Assembly: GCF_020889785.1 (NCBI RefSeq)
Contig: NZ_JACMYK010000031.1
Location: forward strand, 1 to 61,131
Reading direction: 5' to 3'
Origin: Bradyrhizobium acaciae
Lineage (GTDB): Bacteria; Pseudomonadota; Alphaproteobacteria; Rhizobiales; Xanthobacteraceae
Length of the DNA: 61,131 nucleotides
A model generated the notes under the pieces. The model was not told the origin of the DNA. It did not search any database and saw nothing but the letters and a program-made list of their open reading frames with translations. Shown piece after piece: positions 17,362 to 26,504 of this stretch; within the stretch, counting starts at the first letter, position 1, and each line of letters starts with the position of its first letter. A program made the position numbers and the translations under genes.

Positions 17362-19125
17362 ATGGACCATCTGTCAGGATATGCGCATCGCCCGTTCCCC
17401 TTTGTGCTGCGCTATCTGCGCCGGCGGCTGCCGTCGCATGTTGTAATCCTGTCGGCCGTCGTCGCGGCGGTTGCCTGCTCTGTGGGCACGCAGTACGGCG
17501 TGAAGAACCTGGTCGACGCGCTGTCGGCAGGGCCGTCCGCTGCGAACGGCGTATGGCTGGCATTCGCTCTGCTCATGTCGCTCATTGCCGCCGACAACTT
17601 CATGTGGCGGATCGCGAGCTGGACCGCGAGCTACACTTTCGTCAGCGTCTCCGGCGACCTCCGTCGCGACATGTTCCGTCATCTCACCGGCCACGCGCCG
17701 AGCTATTTCACCGACCGGCTGCCGGGCATGCTCACGAGCCGGATCACGGCCACGTCGAACGCGGTGTACACCGTCGAGAACATGTTCGTATGGAACGTGT
17801 TGCCGCCTTGCATCGCGACCTTCGCGGCGATCACGCTGGTTGGAACCGTCAGCGTGACGATGTCGGCGGTGCTGGTCTTGATCGCGGGAACCATGGTGGT
17901 GGCAATGTTCCGCATGGCGGCTGCCGGCCGACCGCTGCATGACGATTTCGCCAACCGCGCTGCGGCCGTGGATGGCGAAATGGTCGATGTCATCAACAAT
18001 TTGCCGCTGGTACGCGCGTTCTGCGGCCTCGGCTACGAGCACGACCGCTTCGATGCGACCGTCAATCGGGAACTCGTCGCGCGCGGTCGCTCCCTGCGCT
18101 ATCTCGAAAAGCTCCGCCTCGTTCACGCCGGCGTGACCGTTGTCCTGACGATCGCGATGCTGGCCTGGGCGCTCTCGCTCTGGCAGCAGGGCTTGGCCAC
18201 CACCGGCGATGTCGTGCTGGTCTGCACGCTCGGCATCTCGATCCTCAGCGCCACCCGCGATCTAGCCGTTGCGCTGGTCGACGTCACCCAGCATGTCGCG
18301 CGCCTCACCGAGGCGCTGGCGACGTTGCTGCAGCCGCATGAGCTGAAGGACCACCCGGAAGCCGAGGTGTTGGTGAAGAGCGGTGCGGCGATCGCTTTCA
18401 ACAATGTCTCGTTCCGCTATCCGGGCGGCCTTCAGGTGTTCGAACGGTTCAGCCTGCGCATCCAGCCGGGCCAACGCGTCGGACTGGTCGGCCAGTCCGG
18501 TGGTGGCAAGTCAACACTGTTTACCCTTCTGCAGCGCTTCTACGACGTCGAGCAGGGCAACATCACGGTCGATGGCCAGGACATCTCGCGCGTCACCCAA
18601 CTGAGCCTGCGTGCGGCGATCTCCGTGGTGCCGCAGGATATCTCGCTGTTCCACCGTTCGATCCTGGAGAATATCCGCTATGGCCGGCCCGACGCCACCG
18701 ACGACGAGGTGCTGCGGGCGGCGATCGCGGCGCGCTGCGACTTCATCGAAACCTTGCCCGAGGGCATGAACACCATCGTCGGCGATCGTGGCGTCAAGGT
18801 CTCGGGCGGTCAGCGTCAGCGGATCGCGATCGCACGTGCTTTCCTGAAGGACGCGCCGATCCTGCTGCTCGACGAGGCCACCGCGGCGCTCGATGCGGAA
18901 TCCGAGGAGGCGATCCGCGAGGCGTTGTCGCGCCTGATGCGCGGGCGTACGGTGGTGGCGATCGCGCACCGCCTCGCGACCTTGCGCAGCTTCGACCGCG
19001 TGGTCGTGCTGCAGGGCGGCCGGATCGTCGAGGACGGTCCGCCCGATATCCTCGTGAAGGGAAGGGGTCCCTACCGCGACCTGGTCGCGCGCGAGATGGG
19101 CCGCCTCTCCACCAGCGCGGCCTGA
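17362..19125 (+). CDS. ABC exporter, fused membrane and ATP-binding domains (type IV fold)
   Basis: A 587-aa half-transporter expected to work as a homodimer in the inner membrane. Six membrane helices (about residues 15-320) are followed by the ATPase domain (about 345-580). This domain has Walker A GLVGQSGGGKST (about 374), signature VSGGQRQRIAIARA, Walker B ILLLDEATAALD and the switch His in AIAHRLATL. The start at 17362 is chosen because the upstream open frame lacks sequence features and runs through the promoter. The layout resembles MsbA/CydC-like and glucan or lipid exporters. Between a glycosyltransferase and a glucosidase, a sugar polymer or glycolipid is the likely cargo (inference). 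Confidence 0.87.
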   Translation: MDHLSGYAHRPFPFVLRYLRRRLPSHVVILSAVVAAVACSVGTQYGVKNLVDALSAGPSAANGVWLAFALLMSLIAADNFMWRIASWTASYTFVSVSGDLRRDMFRHLTGHAPSYFTDRLPGMLTSRITATSNAVYTVENMFVWNVLPPCIATFAAITLVGTVSVTMSAVLVLIAGTMVVAMFRMAAAGRPLHDDFANRAAAVDGEMVDVINNLPLVRAFCGLGYEHDRFDATVNRELVARGRSLRYLEKLRLVHAGVTVVLTIAMLAWALSLWQQGLATTGDVVLVCTLGISILSATRDLAVALVDVTQHVARLTEALATLLQPHELKDHPEAEVLVKSGAAIAFNNVSFRYPGGLQVFERFSLRIQPGQRVGLVGQSGGGKSTLFTLLQRFYDVEQGNITVDGQDISRVTQLSLRAAISVVPQDISLFHRSILENIRYGRPDATDDEVLRAAIAARCDFIETLPEGMNTIVGDRGVKVSGGQRQRIAIARAFLKDAPILLLDEATAALDAESEEAIREALSRLMRGRTVVAIAHRLATLRSFDRVVVLQGGRIVEDGPPDILVKGRGPYRDLVAREMGRLSTSAA

Positions 19126-19209
19126 CCCCGCGTCATCAAGCCTGTTCTTGCGTTCCAGTGCGTTCGTTCGAGTCAGGAAAACGGCCAATAAAAGTCGCCA
19201 GAGGTTCAG

Positions 19210-21411
19210 ATGGCAGCTGACGTCGTCACGCAGATCATCACCGCTCGCATCACTGAGCACATCGCCGAATCGCCGTTCTACATTCCGATGACCGGGCCCG
19301 CGGCGCGGCCGCGGCGCTCGCTCAAGCATGACGACACCTTCATCGTGCTCGACAGCCACGGCGATATCGGTGCCTCGGCCGGCGGGCCGGACGGCCTGTT
19401 CAACGCCGACACGCGCTACCTCGCACGGCTGGAAATGGTGCTGGAGGACGTGCAGCCGCTGCTGCTCGGCTCCAACATGCGCGACGACAATTCCGCGTTG
19501 ACGGTCGATCTCACCAATTCCGACGTCTATCGCGACGGCCGCCTGACCTTGCCGAAGGACACCCTGCACATCGTGCGCTCGATCTTCCTGTGGCGCGGCA
19601 CGGCCTATCAACGCATCGGCCTGCAGAACCACGGCGACCACGCCGCAAGCTTCGATCTCACGCTCCTGTTCGACAATGACTTTGCCGACCTGTTCGAGGT
19701 GCGCGGCGAGCGCCGGCCGCGGCGCGGCATCGGCTCGAGCAAGCTATTGGGGCCGACCGACGTCGTGCTGGAATATTGCGGCCTCGACGAGCAGACCCGG
19801 ATCACCGCGCTGCATTTCGATCCGCGGCCGACACGGCTGTCGGTCAACGCCGCGACCTATCATTTCGACCTCGAGCCCGGGCAGGTGACGTCGCTGTTCG
19901 TCGCGGTCTCCTGCAACAAGCCGATCATGCAGAAGCCGGTGCCGTTCTTCCGCGGGCTGCTGGCGCATCGTCGCGAGATGCGGAATTCGTCGGCCGGCGC
20001 AGCCTCGATCGAGACCTCGAACAACATCTTCAACGAGGTGCTGTGCCAGGCGATGGCCGACCTCAACATGCTGATGACCGAGACGCCGCAGGGCCGTTAC
20101 CCCTATGCCGGCATTCCCTGGTACTCGACGACATTCGGCCGCGACGGGCTGATCACCGCGCTGCAGATGCTGTGGGTCGATCCGCGGATCGCCAAAGGCG
20201 TGCTGAAGCGGCTCGCGCTGTTCCAGGCCAAGGCGGTCGATCCGCTGGCCGATGCCGCGCCGGGCAAGATCCTGCACGAGATGCGCGGCGGTGAGATGGC
20301 TGCGCTTCGCGAGGTGCCGTTCGCGCACTACTACGGCAGCGTCGATTCGACTCCGCTGTTCGTGCTGCTGGCAGGGCTCTATCTGGAGCGCACCGGCGAC
20401 GTGGAGACGTTGCGCGAACTGTGGCCGGCGGTGGAGGCCGGATTGCAATGGATCGACGGTCCCGGCGATCCCGATCGCGACGGGTTCGTTGAATATCAGC
20501 GCGCGACCGGCGAGGGGCTTCGCAATCAAGGCTGGAAGGATTCCTTCGACGCCATCTTCCACGCCGATGGAACGCTCGCCGAAGGCAACATTGCGCTCGC
20601 GGAAGTGCAGGGCTACGTGTTCGCGGGCAAGCAGCTTGCCGCGCGTGCGGCGCGCACACTTGGCCTTGCGGATAAGGCTGCCAAGCTGGATGCGGAGGCC
20701 GAGCGGCTTCGCGAGCGGTTCGAAGAGGTGTTCTGGTGCGAGGAGCTCGGCACCTATGCGCTCGCGCTCGACGGCGCCAAGCGGCCTTGCAAGGTGCGCA
20801 CGTCGAATGCCGGACAGACCTTGTTTTCCGGCATGGTGCGGGAGGACCGCGCACGGCGGGTCGCCGCCGACCTGATGAGCCAGAAATTCTTCTCGGGCTG
20901 GGGCATCCGCACCGTCGCCGCGGGCGAGGCGCGCTACAACCCGATGTCCTATCACGACGGCTCGATCTGGCCGCATGACAATGCGTTGATCGCACTCGGC
21001 TTTGCCCGCTACGGCCTCAAGCATTCGGTCGCGCATCTGTTCAAGGGCCTGTTCGATGCCGCGAGCTATATGGAGCTGCGGCGGCTGCCCGAGCTATTCT
21101 GCGGTTTCCGCCGCGAGCGCCGCCGCGGCCCGGTGCTCTATCCCGTCGCTTGCGCACCACAGGCCTGGGCCAGCGCGACGCCGTTCACACTGCTGGAGGC
21201 TGCGCTCGGGTTGGAGTTCGACATCGCGCGCGGCGAGATACGCCTGCGCGATCCGCGGCTGCCGGAATTCCTCAATGGCGTGGTGCTGCGCGACCTCAGG
21301 CTCGGCGCATCCAGCGTCGATCTGCGACTGCGCCGTCACGGCGACGAGGTGTCACTCGAGGTGCTGCGCACGCGCGGCCAGATACAGGTATCGATCGTGC
21401 TGACGCATTGA
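19210..21411 (+). CDS. Amylo-alpha-1,6-glucosidase (glycogen debranching-type enzyme)
   Basis: A 733-aa protein of the bacterial amylo-alpha-1,6-glucosidase family. An N-terminal beta-rich debranching domain (about residues 35-235) begins with DTFIVLDSHGDIG. An (alpha/alpha)6 barrel (about 270-660) carries GIPWYSTTFGRDGLITALQ at about 300 and NPMSYHDGSIWPHDNALIA. No signal peptide is seen. It lies 84 bp after the ABC exporter on the same strand. It is predicted to cut alpha-1,6 links in glycogen-like or storage glucans; its real substrate may be another glucan. Confidence 0.9.
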   Translation: MAADVVTQIITARITEHIAESPFYIPMTGPAARPRRSLKHDDTFIVLDSHGDIGASAGGPDGLFNADTRYLARLEMVLEDVQPLLLGSNMRDDNSALTVDLTNSDVYRDGRLTLPKDTLHIVRSIFLWRGTAYQRIGLQNHGDHAASFDLTLLFDNDFADLFEVRGERRPRRGIGSSKLLGPTDVVLEYCGLDEQTRITALHFDPRPTRLSVNAATYHFDLEPGQVTSLFVAVSCNKPIMQKPVPFFRGLLAHRREMRNSSAGAASIETSNNIFNEVLCQAMADLNMLMTETPQGRYPYAGIPWYSTTFGRDGLITALQMLWVDPRIAKGVLKRLALFQAKAVDPLADAAPGKILHEMRGGEMAALREVPFAHYYGSVDSTPLFVLLAGLYLERTGDVETLRELWPAVEAGLQWIDGPGDPDRDGFVEYQRATGEGLRNQGWKDSFDAIFHADGTLAEGNIALAEVQGYVFAGKQLAARAARTLGLADKAAKLDAEAERLRERFEEVFWCEELGTYALALDGAKRPCKVRTSNAGQTLFSGMVREDRARRVAADLMSQKFFSGWGIRTVAAGEARYNPMSYHDGSIWPHDNALIALGFARYGLKHSVAHLFKGLFDAASYMELRRLPELFCGFRRERRRGPVLYPVACAPQAWASATPFTLLEAALGLEFDIARGEIRLRDPRLPEFLNGVVLRDLRLGASSVDLRLRRHGDEVSLEVLRTRGQIQVSIVLTH

Positions 21412-21458
21412 GCGTCGTCGCGCGGCATGCGCGCCAGGAAAATCGTGGGGAGAGGTAC

Positions 21459-21983
21459 ATGCGTCCGAGGATGATGGTTATGCTGGTCGCAGCCACGCTG
21501 CTGACATGCGCGGGTGTCCGTGCGGCCGACGACGCAGCGCCGACGCCATCACCGCCGCCGGTGGCCGAGGCGCCGCCAGCGGCTCCTGTGCCGCCGGCGG
21601 CCTCGAAGGAGCAGGCCAAGGAGCCATCGCCGCCGCCGTCGGTGACCGTGATCGGCGCACGCGATGCGCACGGTATTCTCGGGCGCGACGTCCGCAGTTC
21701 CGCCAACGAGGATATGGGCCGCATCGTCGACGTCATCGTCGACCGCGACGGCAAGGTCCGCGCTGCGGTGATCGATTTCGGCGGCTTTCTCGGCGTCGGC
21801 AGCCGCAAGATCGTGGTCGACTGGAACGCGCTGCGGTTCGCCGGCGTTTCCAGCAAGAGCGACAGCATCACGCTGGACCTCAACAAGCAGCAGGTGAGCG
21901 CTGCGCCTGAATACAAGGAAGATACGCCGCTGATCGTGCTGGGCGCGGCCGGCAATCTCCACCCATGGGATTACGAACATTAG
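21459..21983 (+). CDS. Secreted PRC-barrel domain protein
   Basis: A 174-aa protein with a Sec signal peptide (about residues 1-23, ending GVRAAD), a Pro/Ala-rich linker (about 24-60), and one PRC-barrel domain (about 65-150: HGILGRDVRSSANEDMGRIVDVIVDR). PRC-barrels bind RNA, proteins or membranes, and the periplasmic versions are poorly understood. The ATG at 21459 follows GGGGAGAGG. It lies 47 bp downstream of the glucosidase gene. Confidence 0.85.
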   Translation: MRPRMMVMLVAATLLTCAGVRAADDAAPTPSPPPVAEAPPAAPVPPAASKEQAKEPSPPPSVTVIGARDAHGILGRDVRSSANEDMGRIVDVIVDRDGKVRAAVIDFGGFLGVGSRKIVVDWNALRFAGVSSKSDSITLDLNKQQVSAAPEYKEDTPLIVLGAAGNLHPWDYEH

Positions 21984-22071
21984 GGGGCTAAAGCTGGTCG
22001 CGCGTCCGAACCCTTCTTTCGAGACGGTTGGCGACGATCGTGGCGAGCGATCAGCCGGCGGCACCAATATT

Positions 22072-23310
22072 GTGTCGATCCCCCCCGATCAGCCCAGTCC
22101 GGAGGGGCCGCGCGCGCCATCGCGTGAAAGCCAGCGCGGGCTCGACTGGTTCATCTTCTTCCTGGCCGACGTGCAGACCGGCTTCGGCCCGTTTGTCGCA
22201 GTCTATCTGACGACGCAGAAATGGACCCAGGTCGAGATCGGCTTCGTGCTCTCGATCGGCGGCATCATCGGCCTGCTGGGCCAGATGCCCGGCGGTGCGA
22301 TCGTCGACGCGGCCCGCTCGGAGAAGGTCGTCGCGGGCTGTGCGGTGGCCGCGATCGGCGCCAGCGCGCTGGCCTACGCACTGTGGCCGATCTTCCCCGT
22401 GGTGACGCTCGCCGCGGCACTGCACGCGCTCGCAAGCTGCGTGCTCGGTCCGGCAATCGCCGCGATCAGCCTCGGCCTGGTCGGGCCGCTTGCGATCGGC
22501 GAACGGCTCGGCCGCAATGCGCGGTTCGCCTCGCTCGGCAGCGGCTCGGCTGCGGCGCTGATGGGCGCCTGCGGCTATTTCCTGTCGAGCCGTTCCGTGT
22601 TCCTCGTCACCTTCATCCTGGCGATCCCGACCTTGTTGTCGCTGGCACGGATCCGCGAGCGCGAGATCGACATCGCGCAGGCGCATGGTGAGGTGAAGCG
22701 TGAGGTTCCCGACAAGCGCGCCACCAGCGTCTTCACTCTGGTGCGGCACCGGACACTGCTGATCTTTGCCGGCGCGATGATGCTGTTCCAGCTGGCCAAT
22801 GCCGCGATGCTGCCGCTGATGGCGGGCGTGGTCACGACGCGGTCGAGCCAATGGGCGCCGGTCCTGATTGCGGCATGCATCATCGTGCCGCAGGCGATCG
22901 TCGCGTTGTGCTCGCCGTCGGTCGGCCGCAAGGCCCAGGCTGTGGGCCGGCGGCCATTGCTCCTGCTGGCCTTCGCCTCGCTGGCGATCCGCGGCCTTTT
23001 GTTCGCAACGGTGCGCGATCCCTATCTGCTGGTCGCGGTGCAGATATTCGACGGCATCACCGCGGCGATCTTCAGCGTGATGGTGCCGCTGATCGTGGCC
23101 GACGTTGCGTTCGGCAGCGGCCATTTCAACCTGGCGCAGGGCATCGTCGGCACTGCGGTCGGCATCGGCGCGTCGCTCAGCACGGTGCTGGCCGGTTATG
23201 TCAGCGACAAGCTCGGCAGCAGCACCGCCTTCATGGGCCTGGCCGGCGTCGCAGCCCTCGGGCTGTTCATGATCTGGCTGGTGATGCCGGAGACGCGGCG
23301 GACAGCATGA
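22072..23310 (+). CDS. MFS transporter
   Basis: A 412-aa inner-membrane transporter with about 12 hydrophobic helices in two bundles separated by a charged loop (about residues 195-215). It begins at a GTG. The cytoplasmic loop after helix 2 reads GQMPGGAIVDAARSEK. The subfamily is not recognisable from motifs alone and the substrate is unknown. It lies 88 bp after the PRC-barrel gene, possibly in the same transcript. Confidence 0.85.
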   Translation: MSIPPDQPSPEGPRAPSRESQRGLDWFIFFLADVQTGFGPFVAVYLTTQKWTQVEIGFVLSIGGIIGLLGQMPGGAIVDAARSEKVVAGCAVAAIGASALAYALWPIFPVVTLAAALHALASCVLGPAIAAISLGLVGPLAIGERLGRNARFASLGSGSAAALMGACGYFLSSRSVFLVTFILAIPTLLSLARIREREIDIAQAHGEVKREVPDKRATSVFTLVRHRTLLIFAGAMMLFQLANAAMLPLMAGVVTTRSSQWAPVLIAACIIVPQAIVALCSPSVGRKAQAVGRRPLLLLAFASLAIRGLLFATVRDPYLLVAVQIFDGITAAIFSVMVPLIVADVAFGSGHFNLAQGIVGTAVGIGASLSTVLAGYVSDKLGSSTAFMGLAGVAALGLFMIWLVMPETRRTA

Positions 23311-23541
23311 CGGCGAGGCGCGACCGCATTGGCCACCATCTTCCGGATAAGGGATTTCGGCTGTCGCAGGGCGGTTTTGGCCGGGCGGTACTCTTCCTCC
23401 TGCATCCGCCGTCATATATGAATGAATAGTCCCCAGAGCGAGGGTCTGCGGCGTGGAACCGCGGCAGCGATTAATCAATCCAAAATCGTGATCTGGTACG
23501 GATCGACTCAGCGCGGGCAGGCATTTCGACCGAGGAATCGC

Positions 23542-25167
23542 ATGGTAAATCGAACGACGACGGCGCAAACCACCGGAGCGATGCGGCGTTGGGGGCATCC
23601 CGCCATTGTGACATTCGCAGCGATGGTCACACTTGCGCCACTGACCGGCGGCGCGGCGGCAAAGCAGCAGCGTTCCGCGGCAACCATCGAGGCGACGGCA
23701 CCGCGTACCGCGGGCGAGCCGATCATGGCGATCGTGTCGATCAAGGCCCAAAAAGTCACGTTCTACGACGCGGACGGCTGGATCTACCGCGCGCCGGTGT
23801 CGAGCGGCGTCAAGGGACGCGAGACGCCGGCCGGCATCTTTGCGCTGGTCGAGAAGGACAAGGACCATCACTCGACCATGTACGACGATGCCTGGATGCC
23901 GAACATGCAGCGCATCACCTGGAACGGCATTGCGCTGCATGGCGGACCGCTGCCGGGCTATGCGGCTTCCCACGGCTGCGTCCGGATGCCCTATGACTTT
24001 GCCGAGAAGCTGTTCGACCGGACGCGAATCGGAATGCGCGTGATCATCGCGCCGAACGACCCGGAGCCGGTCGATTTCACCCACCCGGCGCTGTTCGTGC
24101 CGAACGCACAGGCCATCGCGGCTGCTCCGGCGCGTGCCGAGAAGCTGGCTCGCGAGGCGGCGGATGCCGCCAAGACCGCTGACGAGGCGAAGAAGGCTTC
24201 CGCGGTTGCGACGAAGGAAGCGGCACAGTCCACGCCGGCGTCGCTGCGCAGGCTGGAACAGATCAAGACCCGCGCCGACGCCGCGGTGGCGTTCGCCGAC
24301 AAGACGCTCGCCGCGGCTAAATCCGACCAGGCCAAGGCGCGTGCCGAGGATTTGAAGCAGAAGGCCGTCGCCAAGGCTGCCGAAGCGACCACCCAGTTCG
24401 AGGCCGCTCAAGGCGACGCGAAGCCGAAGCTCGATGCCGCAGCCGCCGCGAAGGAAGCCTTCAAGGCGGCCGAGAGCAAGAAGGCCGACGCCCAGAAGGC
24501 GGCGACCGAGGCCAAGCTCGCGCTGGAGCCGGTCTCGGTCTACATCAGCCGTGCCACGCAGAAGCTCTACGTCCGGCGCAACACCCATAAGCCATGGGCT
24601 GACGGCGGCGAGGTGTTCGATTCCAGCATCGAGGTTCCCGTCACGATCCGTGATCCGGACAAGCCGATCGGCACGCATATCTTCACGGCGATGGCGCGCA
24701 ACGACTCCGGCCTGCGCTGGACCGAGGTGACGATCGACGATGGCGACAACGCCAAGGATGCGCTCGACCGCGTCACCATCCCGCAGGATGTGCTGGATCG
24801 CATTGCGCCGACCGCCGTGCCGCGCTCCTCGATCATCATTTCGGATGAGCCGTTGAGCGCCGAGACCAACTACCGCACCGAGTTCGTCGCCGTGCTGAGC
24901 AACCAGCCCCAGGGTGGTTTCATCACGCGCAAGCCGACCCCGCGGCCGATGGATGAGGATTACCCGGTTGCAAGCAGGGACGAGGATGGTTTCGGCTTCT
25001 TCTCCCAGCGCAGCTGGAATCCCCAGTCCGGCACCCAATACGGCTATCCCCAATACGGCAATCCTCAAGGGCCGACCCAGTACGGCAATCCGTATTATGG
25101 CAATCCGCAAGCGGCCAATCCGCGCCGGCGCGGCGGCCAGTACTACTGGCAATCGCAGGACTGGTAG
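23542..25167 (+). CDS. L,D-transpeptidase with Ala-rich coiled coil and QYGNP-repeat tail
   Basis: This 541-aa protein is predicted to cross-link peptidoglycan or anchor proteins to it. It has an N-terminal membrane or signal segment (about residues 18-40) and a YkuD catalytic domain (about 65-170) with the active-site block ALHGGPLPGYAASHGCVRMP (about 131-150). A long Ala/Lys-rich predicted coiled coil follows (about 195-330), then a C-terminal globular part and a tail of tandem QYGNP-like repeats (about 500-530). The ATG at 23542 is preceded by GAGGAA with 8-nt spacing. The coiled coil and the Tyr/Gln/Gly tail are unusual additions to the enzyme. Confidence 0.9.
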   Translation: MVNRTTTAQTTGAMRRWGHPAIVTFAAMVTLAPLTGGAAAKQQRSAATIEATAPRTAGEPIMAIVSIKAQKVTFYDADGWIYRAPVSSGVKGRETPAGIFALVEKDKDHHSTMYDDAWMPNMQRITWNGIALHGGPLPGYAASHGCVRMPYDFAEKLFDRTRIGMRVIIAPNDPEPVDFTHPALFVPNAQAIAAAPARAEKLAREAADAAKTADEAKKASAVATKEAAQSTPASLRRLEQIKTRADAAVAFADKTLAAAKSDQAKARAEDLKQKAVAKAAEATTQFEAAQGDAKPKLDAAAAAKEAFKAAESKKADAQKAATEAKLALEPVSVYISRATQKLYVRRNTHKPWADGGEVFDSSIEVPVTIRDPDKPIGTHIFTAMARNDSGLRWTEVTIDDGDNAKDALDRVTIPQDVLDRIAPTAVPRSSIIISDEPLSAETNYRTEFVAVLSNQPQGGFITRKPTPRPMDEDYPVASRDEDGFGFFSQRSWNPQSGTQYGYPQYGNPQGPTQYGNPYYGNPQAANPRRRGGQYYWQSQDW

Positions 25168-25212
25168 AGGACGCTGACGGCGTAGCCGCCGATCCGGCCG
25201 GCATTGAGAGCG

Positions 25213-25241
25213 TTGGACGGCGGTGTGATCCCGCCGTCCAA
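25213..25241. terminator. Bidirectional terminator between convergent genes
   Basis: A perfect 11-bp inverted repeat (TTGGACGGCGG, 7-nt loop) lies between the stop of the L,D-transpeptidase gene and that of the methyltransferase gene. The arms begin with TT/AA pairs, and T-rich sequence follows on the plus strand. Confidence 0.75.
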
Positions 25242-25254
25242 TTGCGTTGTGCGG

Positions 25255-26313
25255 TTACGGTCGAGCTTCCAGGATCAGGTTGAACGGCGTTTCCGCCGCG
25301 CGGCGGAAACGTGAGAAGCCGGCCTGACGCGCGACTTCGCGCAATCTGGTCTCTCCGGCCTGCGCGCCGAGCGCGAGCCCGACTTCCTGATCCAGCGACG
25401 CCGGCGTGCAGATCATGGTCGAAGCGGCGTAGTAGATGCGTCCGATCGGGTTGAGGTTGTCCTCCAGCCGGTCGTTGGCGAACGGCTCGATCAACATGCA
25501 GGTGCCGTCGTCGGCGAGGGTGGAGCGGGTGTGCTTGAGGGCGCCGACCGGATCTCCCATGTCGTGCAGGCAGTCGAAGAAGCACACCAGGTCATAGTTG
25601 TTGGCAGGGAAGTCCTTGGCGGAGTGCGTCTGGAAATGAACGCGGTCCGACAGTCCGGCCTCCCGCGCGGACTGCCGCGCGGCGTGGATCGAGCCCTCGT
25701 GATAGTCGAAGCCGTAGAAGGTTGATTTCGGAAAGGCCTCCGCCATCAACCGTGTCGAGACGCCGTGGCCGCAGCCGACGTCAGCCACGATGGCGCCTTT
25801 CTTCAGCTTGTCGACGACGCCCTCGAGCGCGGGCAGCCATTCCTGGACCAGATAGTGCTTGTAGCTGGTGCGGAAGAAGCGGGCGGTGCCACAGAAGAGG
25901 CACTCGCTGCGCCTGTTCCAGCCGACGCCCTTGCCGGTCTTGAACGCATCGGTAATCTTCGGCTCGTCGAGAAAGGTCGCGCCGACAAGGCTCCCCACAG
26001 CGCCCAGGAAGACCGGGCTGTCCTCGTTGGCAAGTGCCAGCGCCTGCTCGGGCAGCATCGAGAATTTTCCGGTGGCGCTGTCGTATTCGACGTAGCCGGA
26101 CGCTGCCTGCGCCGAGAGCCATTCCTGAACGTAACGCCCGGTTGTTCCCGTTGCCTTGGCCAGGGCCGCGGCGTTCATCGGACCTTGCTCTGCGAGAGTC
26201 TTGTAGAGCCCGAGCTTGTCTCCCAGCAGCATCAGCGAGGCGTTCATCGCCGCGCCGACATCGCCAATCATCTTTCCCATGAATGAATTAAGACGCTCCT
26301 CGTTGACGTCCAT
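25255..26313 (-). CDS. Class I SAM-dependent methyltransferase with winged-helix N domain
   Basis: A 352-aa protein. An N-terminal winged-helix-like region (about residues 1-90: GLYKTLAEQGPMNAAALAK) precedes a Rossmann methyltransferase domain with SAM motif I VADVGCGHGVSTRLMAEAF (about 180). A catalytic-type stretch reads DLVCFFDCLHDMGDP. The plan resembles O-methyltransferase-like proteins of unknown substrate. The ATG at 26313 has GGAGGAA upstream. It is convergent with the L,D-transpeptidase. No pathway can be assigned. Confidence 0.88.
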   Translation of the reverse strand: MDVNEERLNSFMGKMIGDVGAAMNASLMLLGDKLGLYKTLAEQGPMNAAALAKATGTTGRYVQEWLSAQAASGYVEYDSATGKFSMLPEQALALANEDSPVFLGAVGSLVGATFLDEPKITDAFKTGKGVGWNRRSECLFCGTARFFRTSYKHYLVQEWLPALEGVVDKLKKGAIVADVGCGHGVSTRLMAEAFPKSTFYGFDYHEGSIHAARQSAREAGLSDRVHFQTHSAKDFPANNYDLVCFFDCLHDMGDPVGALKHTRSTLADDGTCMLIEPFANDRLEDNLNPIGRIYYAASTMICTPASLDQEVGLALGAQAGETRLREVARQAGFSRFRRAAETPFNLILEARP

Positions 26314-26504
26314 GATGTTCCTCCATCGCAATCGGGTTTTGCAAAAAGTCCATCATTGCCAATTTCATGCTTGCGCGATCGTCCAGGCAAATAGCCATGG
26401 GTGCGGACATGATCGCACGAATGGGCCCGGCGGCGGAGACGGAATGTCACAAACCGGCTGGGATGCCAGAGCGGCCTCCTTCACAAGCTTGCGAGTCGAA
26501 AGCC

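Noticed and set aside
24995..25120. Short tandem repeats in the L,D-transpeptidase gene as a possible CRISPR-like array
   Set aside because: They are in-frame codon repeats for QYGNP-like units with no spacers.
22051..25152. A minus-strand open frame of over 1000 codons across the MFS and L,D-transpeptidase genes
   Set aside because: It is antisense to two well-recognised genes, is rich in Arg/Gly/His with no family motif, and is a usual by-product of high-GC coding DNA.
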